A DNA stretch of 64,000 nucleotides, taken from positions 2,439,001 through 2,503,000 of the forward strand of contig NZ_CCXR01000001.1 of NCBI RefSeq assembly GCF_000821085.1, read 5' to 3'. Made by a program: the position numbers and the translations under genes. The notes under the pieces were generated by a model. That model made no database searches, was not told the DNA's origin, and saw only the letters and a list, made by a program, of their open reading frames with translations. Source of the stretch: Bacillus sp. B-jedd (GTDB lineage: Bacteria; Bacillota; Bacilli; Bacillales; Cytobacillaceae). How positions within the stretch are numbered: the first letter of the stretch is position 1; every line of letters begins with the position of its first letter. Below, piece after piece: positions 1-8,225 of the stretch.

Positions 1-88
1 CCAGCGGGCTGAAATATCCTTCCTTATACTGGCTGATGTGCGCGTCCACTTCTTTTTGAAGCTCCCTTATTGTTTTATCACTTTTCAT
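1..88 (-). CDS. ypjD: MazG-like nucleotide pyrophosphohydrolase YpjD (5' end only)
   Basis: Only the first 29 codons lie in the window; the gene runs off the left edge. The visible N terminus (MKSDKTIRELQKEVD, then ISQYKEGYFSP) matches B. subtilis YpjD, a MazG-type all-alpha NTP pyrophosphatase that removes house-cleaning nucleotides; the catalytic EExxD region is outside the window. The ATG at 88 is preceded by a GGGGTGG ribosome binding site. It is transcribed away from the YitT-family gene that starts at 283, with a shared intergenic promoter region. Identification rests on the short N-terminal match and on synteny with ypjC, ypjB and ypjA. Confidence 0.75.
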   Translation of the reverse strand, partial: MKSDKTIRELQKEVDAHISQYKEGYFSPL

Positions 89-206
89 TTTACCACCCCA
101 TCAGGTTATATATTGTTTTGGATGATTGTTTCGAGGCTATAACTTTCATGTTAGCAAAAAAATTATCATTTACAAATATTTTTTCGTTCGTTACTTGTTA
201 TGAAAA

Positions 207-235
207 TTGCCCTATTAACTATTATTCGCTATAAT
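207..235 (+). promoter_or_regulatory. Sigma-A-type promoter of the YitT-family gene
   Basis: TTGCCC at 207-212 and TATAAT at 230-235 are separated by 17 bases and lie about 48 bases upstream of the start codon at 283. The -10 is a consensus match and the -35 has four of six. Assigned by pattern only. Confidence 0.65.
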
Positions 236-282
236 TAAAGCCGCTTTGGCAAAGGGTAAATATTGGCTGGGAGGCATAGAAA

Positions 283-1155
283 ATGATAATGGGCCTTAAA
301 GTGAAAAACATTTTACTAATATTGCTCGGTACGGCGATTATGTCGTTTGGAATCGTAAATTTTAATATCCAGAACAAGCTTGCGGAAGGAGGAGTGACTG
401 GGATAACAATTCTCCTTTATTTCTTGTTTAAATTCAACCCCGCCTATACGAATCTTATTATAAACATTCCGCTCTTTTTTCTGGGCTGGAAGCTTCTCGG
501 GCGCAAATCTTTTATTTATACCGTAATCGGAACAGTGGGGGTATCTGTATTCCTGTGGATCTTTCAGAAGGTTCCCATCAACATGCCTCTTTCAAACGAT
601 TTGCTTCTGGCCGCCCTGTTCGCAGGCGTATGCATCGGAGTGGGTCTCGGAATAATTTTCAGGTTCGGTGGTACATCCGGCGGGGTGGATATCATCGCAA
701 GGGTAGTGCAGAAATATTGGGGAATCAGCATGGGCAGGACGATGTTTTTGTTTGATGCACTAGTTATTATCGCCTCGATGCTTACATATTTGGGTTACCG
801 GGAGGCAATGTATACACTTGTCGCAGTCTTTGTCGGTGCGAGGGTAATTGACGTAATGGCTGAAGGGGCATATTCCGCAAGGGGAGCAATGATCATTTCG
901 GAGAAGAATACTGAAATAGCCGAAAAAATCATGGGCGAACTGGAACGTGGTGTTACCGTTTTGAGAGGCTACGGCTATTTTACAAAAAACGACCGGGAAG
1001 TACTGTATTGTGTAGTTCCAAAAAACGAAATTATCAGGTTGAAAAATGTCATTACCTCGGTGGATCCTCACGCCTTTGTTTCTGTGACGGCTGTCCATGA
1101 TGTTCTGGGGGAAGGATTCACACTGGATGCGAACAAAAATCCATTCGAAATATGA
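283..1155 (+). CDS. ypjC: YitT-family membrane protein (YpjC-like, DUF161 + DUF2179)
   Basis: A 290-residue integral membrane protein of the YitT/YpjC family. The first about 205 residues hold roughly five to six hydrophobic segments, including the glycine-rich family motif GGTSGGVDI. The last about 80 residues form the soluble DUF2179 domain (LERGVTVLRGYGYFT, then VDPHAFVSV). The family's substrate is not established. The ATG at 283 is chosen over the in-frame ATG at 289 because a GGGAGG site ends 8 bases upstream of it. It is monocistronic: a promoter precedes it and a terminator at 1171-1199 separates it from the convergent yugP-like gene. Synteny (ypjD, ypjC, ypjB, ypjA) supports the YpjC assignment. 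Confidence 0.85.
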   Translation: MIMGLKVKNILLILLGTAIMSFGIVNFNIQNKLAEGGVTGITILLYFLFKFNPAYTNLIINIPLFFLGWKLLGRKSFIYTVIGTVGVSVFLWIFQKVPINMPLSNDLLLAALFAGVCIGVGLGIIFRFGGTSGGVDIIARVVQKYWGISMGRTMFLFDALVIIASMLTYLGYREAMYTLVAVFVGARVIDVMAEGAYSARGAMIISEKNTEIAEKIMGELERGVTVLRGYGYFTKNDREVLYCVVPKNEIIRLKNVITSVDPHAFVSVTAVHDVLGEGFTLDANKNPFEI

Positions 1156-1170
1156 TAATTGGTTATAACG

Positions 1171-1199
1171 AAAAAGAGCGGAATAGTCCGCTCTTTTTG
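1171..1199. terminator. Bidirectional terminator between ypjC and yugP
   Basis: AAAAAGAGCGGA and TCCGCTCTTTTT form an 11-12 bp stem around a short loop, with T-runs on both sides, between two convergent genes. Confidence 0.8.
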
Positions 1200-1208
1200 T
1201 TTTCGCTT

Positions 1209-1883
1209 TTATTCACTTCTGTTCATACCGGTAAAAATGAGGATGAGCCTCAATAGCTCCAGGACAGCGATTGCCGCTGCGGCGACATAAGTTAAGGCTG
1301 CCGCATCAAGGACTCTCTTCGCATCCCTCTCCTCTTCATTCCGGATAATTCCAAGCGCGACTACCTGGTCCATCGCCCTGCTCGAAGCATTGAACTCCAC
1401 TGGGAGAGTGACGATTTGGAACAAGACCGCTGCTGCCATGAAGGCAATACCGAGAGCAAACATACCAGTAAATTGTGTCAGCATACCGATGAGGATTAAT
1501 ATCCAAGAAAAATTACTGCCGAGATTGGCGACAGGAACTAGCGCGTGCCTGAACCTGAGGAATGTGTAATCCTGCTGGTCCTGAATGGCATGGCCGATTT
1601 CATGTGCCGCCACAGCAGTCGCCGCCAGGGAATGGCCATGATAAATATCAGGGGACAGCCGTACCGCTTTTGCCCGGGGGTCATAATGGTCGCTCAGGAA
1701 GCCTCTGCCTTCTTCAATCCTGACATCGTAGATACCATTGGCCTGAAGGATTTCCCTCGCTACTTCTGCTCCCGTCTTCCTTGATGAAGAGGGGACCTTT
1801 GAATATTTATTAAAAGCTCCTTTCACCCTCATTTGAGCCCAGAGGGGGATAAGGATGATCAACGCAAAATACAGGATGAACAT
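1209..1883 (-). CDS. yugP: YugP-like membrane zinc metallopeptidase
   Basis: A 224-residue membrane protein of the neutral zinc metallopeptidase family Zn_peptidase_2 (B. subtilis YugP). It has an N-terminal membrane segment (residues 2-16), the zinc-binding HEIGH motif at residues 94-98 with a following RFRHALVPVANLGSN family block, and three C-terminal hydrophobic segments. The reading frame extends upstream to 1937, but the ATG at 1883 has a perfect AGGAGG 7 bases upstream and matches the start of YugP, so the shorter form is called. Substrate unknown. In B. subtilis yugP lies elsewhere; here it sits between ypjC and ypjB, a local rearrangement. Confidence 0.85.
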   Translation of the reverse strand: MFILYFALIILIPLWAQMRVKGAFNKYSKVPSSSRKTGAEVAREILQANGIYDVRIEEGRGFLSDHYDPRAKAVRLSPDIYHGHSLAATAVAAHEIGHAIQDQQDYTFLRFRHALVPVANLGSNFSWILILIGMLTQFTGMFALGIAFMAAAVLFQIVTLPVEFNASSRAMDQVVALGIIRNEEERDAKRVLDAAALTYVAAAAIAVLELLRLILIFTGMNRSE

Positions 1884-1943
1884 GAAGAAACCTCCTAAAG
1901 ACATATCTTGATGTATAAATTCTATTAAGGAAGGCAATCCAAG

Positions 1944-2738
1944 TCAATCTTTTAGCTCATTTGAGCGCTTTCTTGCCTGCTCGTTATCAGCTCTAAACCT
2001 TTTCCAACCTACATACGATAAGGTCAGGATGATAATACTGCCTGTCGAGCTGATGACCCACCATAAGGAGGGATCGGCTTCATCCTCCTCTATCCCATCA
2101 AATATCGCTTGGAGGCTGGCTTGAAGCGACTCTAACTCTTCCATTTCAGCCTTTCTTATAGACCCCGACGGCTTATAATCTTGAAGAAAGTCCACTTTCG
2201 CATCTAGCCTTTGGATATCTTCTGCCGAACGGTCGATTTTCATGCTCGGGTAAATAAGGTTGTAGAGCGACAAAAAAGAATTTACATTTGTATGATACGC
2301 TTCACTATTCCCCTCGAGCGCAGATTTTTTAGCTTTGGCAAAAGTGCTCATGACACTGTCTTCCATTTCTGTCCACAAAGGTTCACTCGAAGTGGCCAGG
2401 GCATCCATCACAAGCCGGAGCCGAGTTACTTTATTGAGCCTTTCCTGGTGTGCCGCCGCGGGGCTTGCTAATGCCTCCAGGGCTTCATCGTGGGACACTG
2501 TGATAATGCGAGCTTCATCAAGGGAAAAATGGAGACGGTCGCTGCTCATCCCGTCGAATTGCTCAGAAAAGTAATTTAGAAGCTTTTGGGCCTCGGCATA
2601 CCGCTGGTTCTTTACCATTTGGAAAGCATCATCCGAAATGGAATCAAGTTTCACAATAGCAGCAGGCTGGCCATCTGCCAAGGCGTTTACAGGAAATATG
2701 AAAATAACTAAAATTATCAGCAAGCATTTCAGCTTCAT
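1944..2738 (-). CDS. ypjB: Sporulation protein YpjB
   Basis: A 264-residue protein of the YpjB family, membrane-anchored and linked to sporulation by expression and mutant phenotype in B. subtilis; molecular role unknown. It has an N-terminal signal peptide (residues 1-21, ending ALA), a helical extracytoplasmic region, and a C-terminal transmembrane segment near residues 226-246 followed by a basic tail. The ATG at 2738 follows a GAGGGGTGG site; an overlapping upstream ATG at 2742 is out of frame. It lies downstream of ypjA as in B. subtilis, with a short palindrome in between, and upstream of the yugP-like gene. Confidence 0.8.
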   Translation of the reverse strand: MKLKCLLIILVIFIFPVNALADGQPAAIVKLDSISDDAFQMVKNQRYAEAQKLLNYFSEQFDGMSSDRLHFSLDEARIITVSHDEALEALASPAAAHQERLNKVTRLRLVMDALATSSEPLWTEMEDSVMSTFAKAKKSALEGNSEAYHTNVNSFLSLYNLIYPSMKIDRSAEDIQRLDAKVDFLQDYKPSGSIRKAEMEELESLQASLQAIFDGIEEDEADPSLWWVISSTGSIIILTLSYVGWKRFRADNEQARKRSNELKD

Positions 2739-2778
2739 TCATAGCCACCCCTCTCATACTAGTAAGAATGTATGAAAA

Positions 2779-2806
2779 GGGGGACAAGTCTAGAACCTGT
2801 CCCCCC
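2779..2806. repeat. Short GGGGACA-type palindrome
   Basis: GGGGGACA at 2779-2786 and TGTCCCCC at 2799-2806 form an 8 bp perfect stem around a 12-base loop containing CTAGAACC. It resembles small GGGGACAGG-type palindromes scattered in Bacillus genomes (recalled, not searched). There is no adjacent T-run, so it is not an obvious terminator. Confidence 0.5.
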
Positions 2807-2892
2807 GGTGATTGCCATATTATTTTTTGCCCGCTTGAAAATGCTGGTCATTTGCCGCCGATTATATTCATATCGAATGAAGCCAAAACTTA

Positions 2893-3486
2893 TCAAAGGT
2901 CCAGTTTAAACCGATTTTCTCTAATGCAAAGGTACCAGGCAATGAAAAGTGATGCGATCGAAAGCCAAAAGGTAAAATAACCAATCCGCTGTGTGTAAAG
3001 ATGCAGAACTTCATACCTTGGCATCATAAAGAACACATAATCAATAACATCATTATGCAATGTCCAAATCCCCGCTACAACTAGATGCCAGCTTTTCATT
3101 TTATAAAATGGAGCATACAGAAGGCCCTGGACGGCCATTGCAAAATGGGAAAGCACCAACATCCAGCCAATCCAGCCCAAATTTCCCGTCACAACATATA
3201 CGAGCAGATTCATGACAACCGCCCAAATCCCATACTTGAATAAAGTCACTAGGGCAAGCGTTTCCATTAGCGGCCAATTCTTTTTTAGTAGAAAGGCGGC
3301 AATAACAAATACAAAAAACAGGCTGGCTGTCGGGCTGTCGGGCACAAATGCAAGAAACTTCGCTGGGGTTTCCTTCAGCTGCCAGCCGTACCAAACATAC
3401 CCGTAAACCGTCCCGGCAATATTGACGATCAATAGAAGCCATAAAAACGGCCGGTACGCCAGGATAGGATAAATCCATTTTGCCAC
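2893..3486 (-). CDS. ypjA: DUF1405 membrane protein YpjA
   Basis: A 197-residue integral membrane protein of the DUF1405 family (YpjA), with about six hydrophobic segments and conserved features such as the LHNDVIDY stretch near the fifth segment. Function unknown; it is conserved next to ypjB and the qcr operon in Bacillus. An ATG at 3510 is in frame but has no ribosome binding site; a GTG at 3486 follows AAAGGCGG by 7 bases and gives a length close to that of B. subtilis YpjA, so the GTG is preferred. A terminator at 3557-3592 separates it from qcrC upstream. Confidence 0.8.
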   Translation of the reverse strand: MAKWIYPILAYRPFLWLLLIVNIAGTVYGYVWYGWQLKETPAKFLAFVPDSPTASLFFVFVIAAFLLKKNWPLMETLALVTLFKYGIWAVVMNLLVYVVTGNLGWIGWMLVLSHFAMAVQGLLYAPFYKMKSWHLVVAGIWTLHNDVIDYVFFMMPRYEVLHLYTQRIGYFTFWLSIASLFIAWYLCIRENRFKLDL

Positions 3487-3556
3487 AAGATTTCCGCCTT
3501 TACAGTTCATTTATGTGTTGATATTACCATAAAAAGACTTAAAAATGAACAAGAAG

Positions 3557-3592
3557 AAAAAGCTGGTGAACGTTTGTCACCAGCTTTTTTTC
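3557..3592 (-). terminator. Terminator of the qcrABC operon
   Basis: AAAGCTGGTGA and TCACCAGCTTT form an 11 bp stem with a 7-base loop immediately after the qcrC stop; the T-run follows in the minus direction. Confidence 0.85.
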
Positions 3593-4360
3593 TTACTTGC
3601 TTTTTAAAGTCGAGATATATTCGGACAGAACTTTCAATTCTTCGTCTGTTCCTTTGAACATGCCTGGAGGCATATTACCAAAACCTTTTTTAGCAACTTC
3701 AGCAACATGGTCAGCCGGGAACCCCTTGTCAATCAATTGGGCACCGCCCGCGCTTCCCTGCAATTCGCCGCCATGACAGCTGATACAGCCTTGTGCTTCA
3801 TAGATTTTATAGCCTTCCGCATCCTTATCGATGCCTTGGACAATCATCCCTTGCTTTTTCGCCGCTTCCCAGTCATGTGTCGCGACGGATTGCCATGTCA
3901 GGAAGAAGATGGCTGCAATGGCCAATAGCATAAAAGCAGTCGCAGCTGGGCGTTTGGATGCCCGACGCTCTGGCCCCCTGTCAATGAATGGCGCCAAAAG
4001 AAGCGCGCCAAAAGCCAGTCCTGGAATGACCATTGCACCTACTACAGTATATTGGCTAGATGCGTATGAGTATTTAAGCAGTTGATAAAGGAATAAGAAA
4101 TACCAATCTGGCAGCGGGATATAACCCGCATCAGTAGGATCTGCAATTCTCTCGAGCGGCGGTTCGTGCGCCACCGTTAAACATAAGAAACCCACCAGGA
4201 AAACGGCGCCGACAAGCCATTCCTTCAAAAGGAAGTTCGGCCAGAAAGCTTCAGTTTTTCCGGGGTATTCAGAATAATCTTTAGGATACATAGGTTTTCG
4301 TTCCGAAGGTGCCAGAACACGCGAGTCACCAACGAACTTCATACCTTTACCGCGATGCAT
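3593..4360 (-). CDS. qcrC: Menaquinol:cytochrome c reductase, cytochrome b/c subunit QcrC
   Basis: A 255-residue fusion of the C-terminal part of cytochrome b (subunit IV-like) and a cytochrome c domain, part of the bacillar bc complex that passes electrons from menaquinol to cytochrome c. Three hydrophobic segments lie near residues 48-64, 105-125 and 140-156. The quinol-site motif appears as PDWY (residues 84-87) in place of PEWY. The covalent haem site is CISCH (C192, C195, H196), with M230 or M234 as likely axial methionine. The start follows GAGGAGGGG. It is third in qcrA-qcrB-qcrC. Membrane-bound with the haem c outside. No anomaly seen. Confidence 0.95.
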   Translation of the reverse strand: MHRGKGMKFVGDSRVLAPSERKPMYPKDYSEYPGKTEAFWPNFLLKEWLVGAVFLVGFLCLTVAHEPPLERIADPTDAGYIPLPDWYFLFLYQLLKYSYASSQYTVVGAMVIPGLAFGALLLAPFIDRGPERRASKRPAATAFMLLAIAAIFFLTWQSVATHDWEAAKKQGMIVQGIDKDAEGYKIYEAQGCISCHGGELQGSAGGAQLIDKGFPADHVAEVAKKGFGNMPPGMFKGTDEELKVLSEYISTLKSK

Positions 4361-4426
4361 CGAACAATCCCCTCCTCTTTCGTAGCATGGACCGGGAAGC
4401 CAGTCCCGTTCCGGTTTCAGGCAATT

Positions 4427-5101
4427 TTATAGCGGTCCGGAAATACCCTGCTTGCGGATCATCAGGAAGTGGGCTCCCATCAGTCCAAGCAAAGCACCAG
4501 GCAGGAAGAATACGTGGATGGCAAAGAAACGGGAAATTGTCTGTGCACCGACGATTTCATGGTGCCCCGCCATCAGTGCTTTCAATTGTGGGCCAATCAG
4601 CGGAGTTGCCTCAACAATTTGCAGTGTAACTTTTGTTGCGAACAGCGCTTTCATATCCCATGGAAGCAGATATCCTGTTAAACCAAGTCCAAGCATTACA
4701 AAGAAAATCAGTACGCCGACAATCCAGTTCAGCTCACGTGGTTTTTTGTATGCTCCCTGGAAGAATACCCGTAGTGTATGTAAGAACATCATGACAATAA
4801 CAAGGCTCGCACCCCAGTGGTGCATCCCGCGTACGATTTGCCCGAAAGCGACTTCGTTTTGCAGATAGTAGACAGATTGCCAGGCATTCTTAATGTCGGG
4901 TACATAATACATGGTCAAAAACATCCCGGACAAAATCTGAATGACCGTTACAAAGAATGTAAGCCCTCCGAAACAATAGACAAATGCGGAAAAATGATGG
5001 GCTGGGTTTACGTGTTCAGGTACTTCATGGTCTGCGATATCGCGCCATAGGGGCGTAATATCCAAACGCTCATCTACCCAGTCGTAAATTTTGTTTAACA
5101 A
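4427..5101 (-). CDS. qcrB: Menaquinol:cytochrome c reductase, cytochrome b subunit QcrB
   Basis: A 224-residue cytochrome b6-type subunit, nearly identical in length and sequence to B. subtilis QcrB. It binds two b haems between four membrane helices (histidines in the GMHHWGASL and IHVFFLPGALL regions). Cys43 in the FVYCFGG stretch is the attachment site of the extra covalent haem c known for this family. The start is a TTG at 5101 with AAAGGAGG 7 bases upstream; there is no better in-frame ATG and the N terminus MLNKIYDWVDERLD matches the family. It begins 16 bases after the qcrA stop. Confidence 0.95.
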   Translation of the reverse strand: MLNKIYDWVDERLDITPLWRDIADHEVPEHVNPAHHFSAFVYCFGGLTFFVTVIQILSGMFLTMYYVPDIKNAWQSVYYLQNEVAFGQIVRGMHHWGASLVIVMMFLHTLRVFFQGAYKKPRELNWIVGVLIFFVMLGLGLTGYLLPWDMKALFATKVTLQIVEATPLIGPQLKALMAGHHEIVGAQTISRFFAIHVFFLPGALLGLMGAHFLMIRKQGISGPL

Positions 5102-5117
5102 CGATTACGCCTCCTTT

Positions 5118-5621
5118 CTAGGCTTTTCTCGGCTTTGCCTTACCTAAGTAAAGGAAGCCGTCTTTTTCCTTGTATGGATATACATCAAGCGGCGCCATTG
5201 GCGGAGTGTTCGGTACGTTTACACCGCTCTTGTAATAACGCCCGTTGTGGCATGGGCAAAAGAATTCATTTGGATGGTCTTCGCTGTTGTTCCAGCCTAC
5301 TGTGCATCCAAGGTGTTTACATACCGGTGAAAGGGCCACAATCTTCCCGTCCTCATCCTTGTACACCCACGCAGTATTGGTTACTTCTGATTCATACCAG
5401 GCATCCTTTTGTTTAAAAGAGAAATCAACCCGGACAGGTTCGGCTGTTATATCCGCTACTTTTTGTGATGTCGCAATGAAGTCGCCGCCTTCGTCCGCCC
5501 TCAGAACAGGATCTATGGCAAACCGGACCATCGGCATCAGCATGCCTGCGGCCATGAAACCCCCTACTCCCGTCAGTGTATAGCTTAGGAACTGCCTTCT
5601 TGAAACTCGATGCTTACTCAT
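5118..5621 (-). CDS. qcrA: Menaquinol:cytochrome c reductase, Rieske iron-sulfur subunit QcrA
   Basis: A 167-residue Rieske [2Fe-2S] protein, the first electron acceptor from menaquinol. The cluster ligands are visible as C101 and H103 in CKHLGC and C122 and H125 in CPCHNG; C106 and C124 are the stabilising disulfide pair. The N terminus has a twin-arginine-like SRRQFLSY motif followed by a hydrophobic anchor, as expected for Tat export. The frame extends to 5642, but the ATG at 5621 has a GGGGGGAG site and gives exactly the B. subtilis length. A sigma-A-type promoter lies at 5690-5718. Confidence 0.95.
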   Translation of the reverse strand: MSKHRVSRRQFLSYTLTGVGGFMAAGMLMPMVRFAIDPVLRADEGGDFIATSQKVADITAEPVRVDFSFKQKDAWYESEVTNTAWVYKDEDGKIVALSPVCKHLGCTVGWNNSEDHPNEFFCPCHNGRYYKSGVNVPNTPPMAPLDVYPYKEKDGFLYLGKAKPRKA

Positions 5622-5689
5622 GGTTCTCCCCCCTCTGTTCACAAGTTAAGTCCATGGGACATTTAACATATATTAACTAGGACATTATC

Positions 5690-5718
5690 ATGATATATCA
5701 ATCTTATTGCAAGGTCAA
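5690..5718 (-). promoter_or_regulatory. Promoter of qcrABC with an upstream TTGTGAA-like box
   Basis: On the minus strand TTGACC (5713-5718) and TATCAT (5690-5695) are 17 bases apart, about 70 bases upstream of the qcrA start. About ten bases further upstream, at 5729-5740, the plus strand reads TTTTGTGAACAT, which resembles the TTGTGAAT core described for ResD. The promoter is read from the sequence; ResD control is an inference. Confidence 0.6.
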
Positions 5719-5761
5719 TATTATACTATTTTGTGAACATTTAATACCGAAAAGTATTTTT

Positions 5762-6229
5762 TTAGTTTCCCTCCTGATTCCACTTTGCGGTAAAAAATTT
5801 CATTAGCTGCTTGATTTGTCCGTTGATGAGCATGACTTTTTGCTGCTCTTCCATTCCAGCTAACGGCAACAAAGGCATCCAGATAAGCGAGCCGCCGATC
5901 CCTTCTTCCTTAAGCCGCCAATTTTCATCGCTAGTGAGAAGGAATATATGTTTAAACCCTTCCCCTGCGAGGCTTTCTTCCCACCTGTTAAGCCTTGAGG
6001 CAACATCATCTGTATGTTCGGATTCCATGTATGTAAAAGCGGGCAGTAAGATTAGCCGTCCTGTAAACTGGCGTTCGAGCTGGCTTGCCAATAACGAGAT
6101 GTACTCCGTCATGGAAGCGGATTGTTCCATATCTCCACCCATAGCAATTGGAATAAGAGGCACAAGAGCCGTATCAATATATTCCTTTGCTTGGCTGTAC
6201 ATTTCAACATCCTGTGATGTCCATTTCAT
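5762..6229 (-). CDS. ypiF: DUF2487 protein YpiF
   Basis: A 155-residue cytoplasmic protein of the DUF2487 family (YpiF), function unknown. It has no signal peptide or membrane segment. Recognisable family stretches are MKWTSQDVEMY at the N terminus, LILLPAFTY in the middle and a hydrophobic MPLLPLAGM block. The ATG at 6229 is preceded by GGGGAGG at 7 bases; a second ATG four bases upstream is out of frame. It lies between ypiB and qcrA, the usual neighbourhood, but qcrA has its own promoter and YpiF need not act with the bc complex. Confidence 0.8.
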   Translation of the reverse strand: MKWTSQDVEMYSQAKEYIDTALVPLIPIAMGGDMEQSASMTEYISLLASQLERQFTGRLILLPAFTYMESEHTDDVASRLNRWEESLAGEGFKHIFLLTSDENWRLKEEGIGGSLIWMPLLPLAGMEEQQKVMLINGQIKQLMKFFTAKWNQEGN

Positions 6230-6328
6230 TCATATTCCTCCCCTTAAGGATCTTCCGGTGTTTGTATGGGATTATCATACCATTATTCTCCTGCCACGCG
6301 TGGGTTTATGCTCATGTAAAACCCAAAA

Positions 6329-6354
6329 GAAAAAAGCCGCTCAAAGCAGGCTTT
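6329..6354 (-). terminator. Terminator overlapping the 3' end of ypiB
   Basis: On the minus strand AAAAGCC and GGCTTTT pair around a loop that contains the ypiB stop codon, followed by a T-rich run. The hairpin therefore uses the last codons of ypiB. Confidence 0.6.
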
Positions 6355-6907
6355 TATTTTTCCGAAGTTCTTTTAAAGTGTTCAGTTGTTCCGTAAAAGA
6401 CAGGAATGCTTCTTTATCCTGTTTATCCAAAGCTTCATCAATCAGCTGCATCAGCTTTTCTTCATTAAAGCGCCTGATGCTGAAGCTAAGGAATTGTTCG
6501 GCAGCTTCCCGGTCTTTTTCATTGGATTGGAGATGGCGCGGAATATAAGGATTGTCCTCCAGTACCGCCGCATATTGATGCACCTTGTTGGAAGCATTGA
6601 AATTCAGCTGAATATAAATTTCCTCTTCTCTGTTCAGGCGAATATCATGGAAGGATTTTTCCGCATCGGTCGTCATGATATTTTCCTTATAAAACCTGAA
6701 AGGCACTTTATCAACACAATGCGCGGACATGATAAGGCCTCTTGGGCAATATTGGGCCTGATCCACGAAATGCACCTTCTCCATCAACTGGTCATGGCTC
6801 ATTAGATAATTCAGGATCCACACACATTCTCTTCTCTTTAATTGGTAATGGTTCAAAAACCATCTGATAAAGTCCTTTTTCTCGTTGACAGATACAGGGG
6901 TTGCCAT
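6341..6907 (-). CDS. ypiB: UPF0302 family protein YpiB
   Basis: A 188-residue soluble protein of the UPF0302/YpiB family; biochemical role unknown. Family landmarks are [15 protein letters not shown] near the N terminus, the [12 protein letters not shown] block and a C-terminal helical [13 protein letters not shown] region. The ATG at 6907 is preceded by GAGGAGGG. It lies 30 bases after ypiA and probably shares its transcript; the terminator at 6329-6354 overlaps its stop codon. Length and order (ypiA-ypiB-ypiF) match B. subtilis. Confidence 0.85.
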   Translation of the reverse strand: MATPVSVNEKKDFIRWFLNHYQLKRRECVWILNYLMSHDQLMEKVHFVDQAQYCPRGLIMSAHCVDKVPFRFYKENIMTTDAEKSFHDIRLNREEEIYIQLNFNASNKVHQYAAVLEDNPYIPRHLQSNEKDREAAEQFLSFSIRRFNEEKLMQLIDEALDKQDKEAFLSFTEQLNTLKELRKNKSLL

Positions 6908-6937
6908 AATCTATTCCCTCCTCTGCGAGTTTAAACT

Positions 6938-8200
6938 TTACATATCTCCAGTAAGCCGGTAAACCAAATCAGCATATTCCTCGTTCATAGGGTGTTTATT
7001 TGCCAACTGTTTAAAAATTTCGGCAGCCATGTCTGTTTTTCCTTCTTCAATTAAAAAATATCCGTAATCTTTTAAGAAATCTTCATTATTTTGATAATAA
7101 TTATAAGCGGCATCAAAGTATCCCGAAGCTTTCCCGCATTCTTCGATTCCTTGATACGCAACTGCGGCATCCCAAAAAAATTGGGGATCCGCATGCTCAT
7201 CAACATCAATCGCTTCCAGCAAATCTGCGACATCCGCAAACCTTTCCTGGTGGAGGAAAAGCCTGTTTAAAGTCAAAGCGGCTTCAGAAAAGCCTGGATC
7301 AAGGGCAAGCGCTTCACGGAAATATTGTTCAGCTTCTTCCTCTTTTCCAAGTTTTATTGCGATTTTGCCGCCATAGAAGAACAAATCTTTATTAAATTCG
7401 TCCTGCCGGATTCCCTCTTTTGTTGTTTCAAGCGATTTTTGCAAGTCTTCTTCCATTTCATAGGACTTCGCCAAATAAAGGTACAGGGAATGGTATTCTG
7501 GATCAAGGCTTTTCAGTTCTTCGAACTTTTCAATTGCCGCGCCAGCGTACCCTGCTTGAAAGGCCGTTAACGCAAACCCAAAAAGCGTGTTGATGTCTTT
7601 ACTTTTCTTAAGCGCTTTTTCATAATATGGCAGTGATTCTTCAAACGCGCCCGCTGCACTTAAGTTTTCGGCAATTCTTTGATTGACGTTCACACCGGCA
7701 ATTTCATCTTGGGCCTTCAAAACCTCTTCATAGTACCCAATTGCCTTTCCGGCCTCGCCCATTGAACTGTAAAACTCGGCAAGCGCAAAGTCAACGACCG
7801 GCTCATCAGGCAATTGTTCCTTGGATTGGAGCAGCTTCCTTTCACAAACTTCGAACAGCCCCTGCAACTGGTACAGATCCGCGAGAAGGAGGAGCGCTTC
7901 CCCGTACGAATCGTCATCCTGTTCGATTTCCTCAAGCAGGAGAATTGCTTTTTCTTCCGCGTTGTTATCAATATAAGCTTCGGCAAGCGGGATGATTATT
8001 TCCCCTTCCCCAGGATAATAAAGCAGGAGATTTTCAAGGAGCGAGATGGCTTCCTCCATGAACCCGTAGCCGATGAATTCCTCGGCAAGAATGAATTTCT
8101 CATCCGGGCTTCCGCTTTTTAATACTTCATTATATTCGCGCATGGCTTCCATATGTTGGCCGGCTTCGAGCATTCCAATAATTTTATTTACTTTATCCAT
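6938..8200 (-). CDS. ypiA: TPR repeat protein YpiA
   Basis: A 420-residue protein made almost entirely of tetratricopeptide repeats: about ten or eleven 34-residue helical pairs from residue 15 to 415, with typical spacing of Gly/Ala, Tyr and Pro in stretches such as AEAYIDNNAEEKAI and AEQYFREALALDPG. It is strongly acidic and has no signal peptide or membrane segment, suggesting a cytoplasmic protein-interaction scaffold; partner unknown. The start has only a weak GGGG site. It lies between ypiB and the unrecognised gene at 8226-9116 in the same direction. Confidence 0.85.
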   Translation of the reverse strand: MDKVNKIIGMLEAGQHMEAMREYNEVLKSGSPDEKFILAEEFIGYGFMEEAISLLENLLLYYPGEGEIIIPLAEAYIDNNAEEKAILLLEEIEQDDDSYGEALLLLADLYQLQGLFEVCERKLLQSKEQLPDEPVVDFALAEFYSSMGEAGKAIGYYEEVLKAQDEIAGVNVNQRIAENLSAAGAFEESLPYYEKALKKSKDINTLFGFALTAFQAGYAGAAIEKFEELKSLDPEYHSLYLYLAKSYEMEEDLQKSLETTKEGIRQDEFNKDLFFYGGKIAIKLGKEEEAEQYFREALALDPGFSEAALTLNRLFLHQERFADVADLLEAIDVDEHADPQFFWDAAVAYQGIEECGKASGYFDAAYNYYQNNEDFLKDYGYFLIEEGKTDMAAEIFKQLANKHPMNEEYADLVYRLTGDM

Positions 8201-8225
8201 CTTTTCAGCCCCACATTTCTTAAGT

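Noticed and set aside
2779..2806. GGGGACA palindrome as terminator of ypjA
   Set aside because: There is no T-run on either side and the loop is long; kept as a repeat only.
5811..6548. 245-residue plus-strand frame
   Set aside because: It is antisense to ypiF and ypiB, both supported by family matches and ribosome binding sites.
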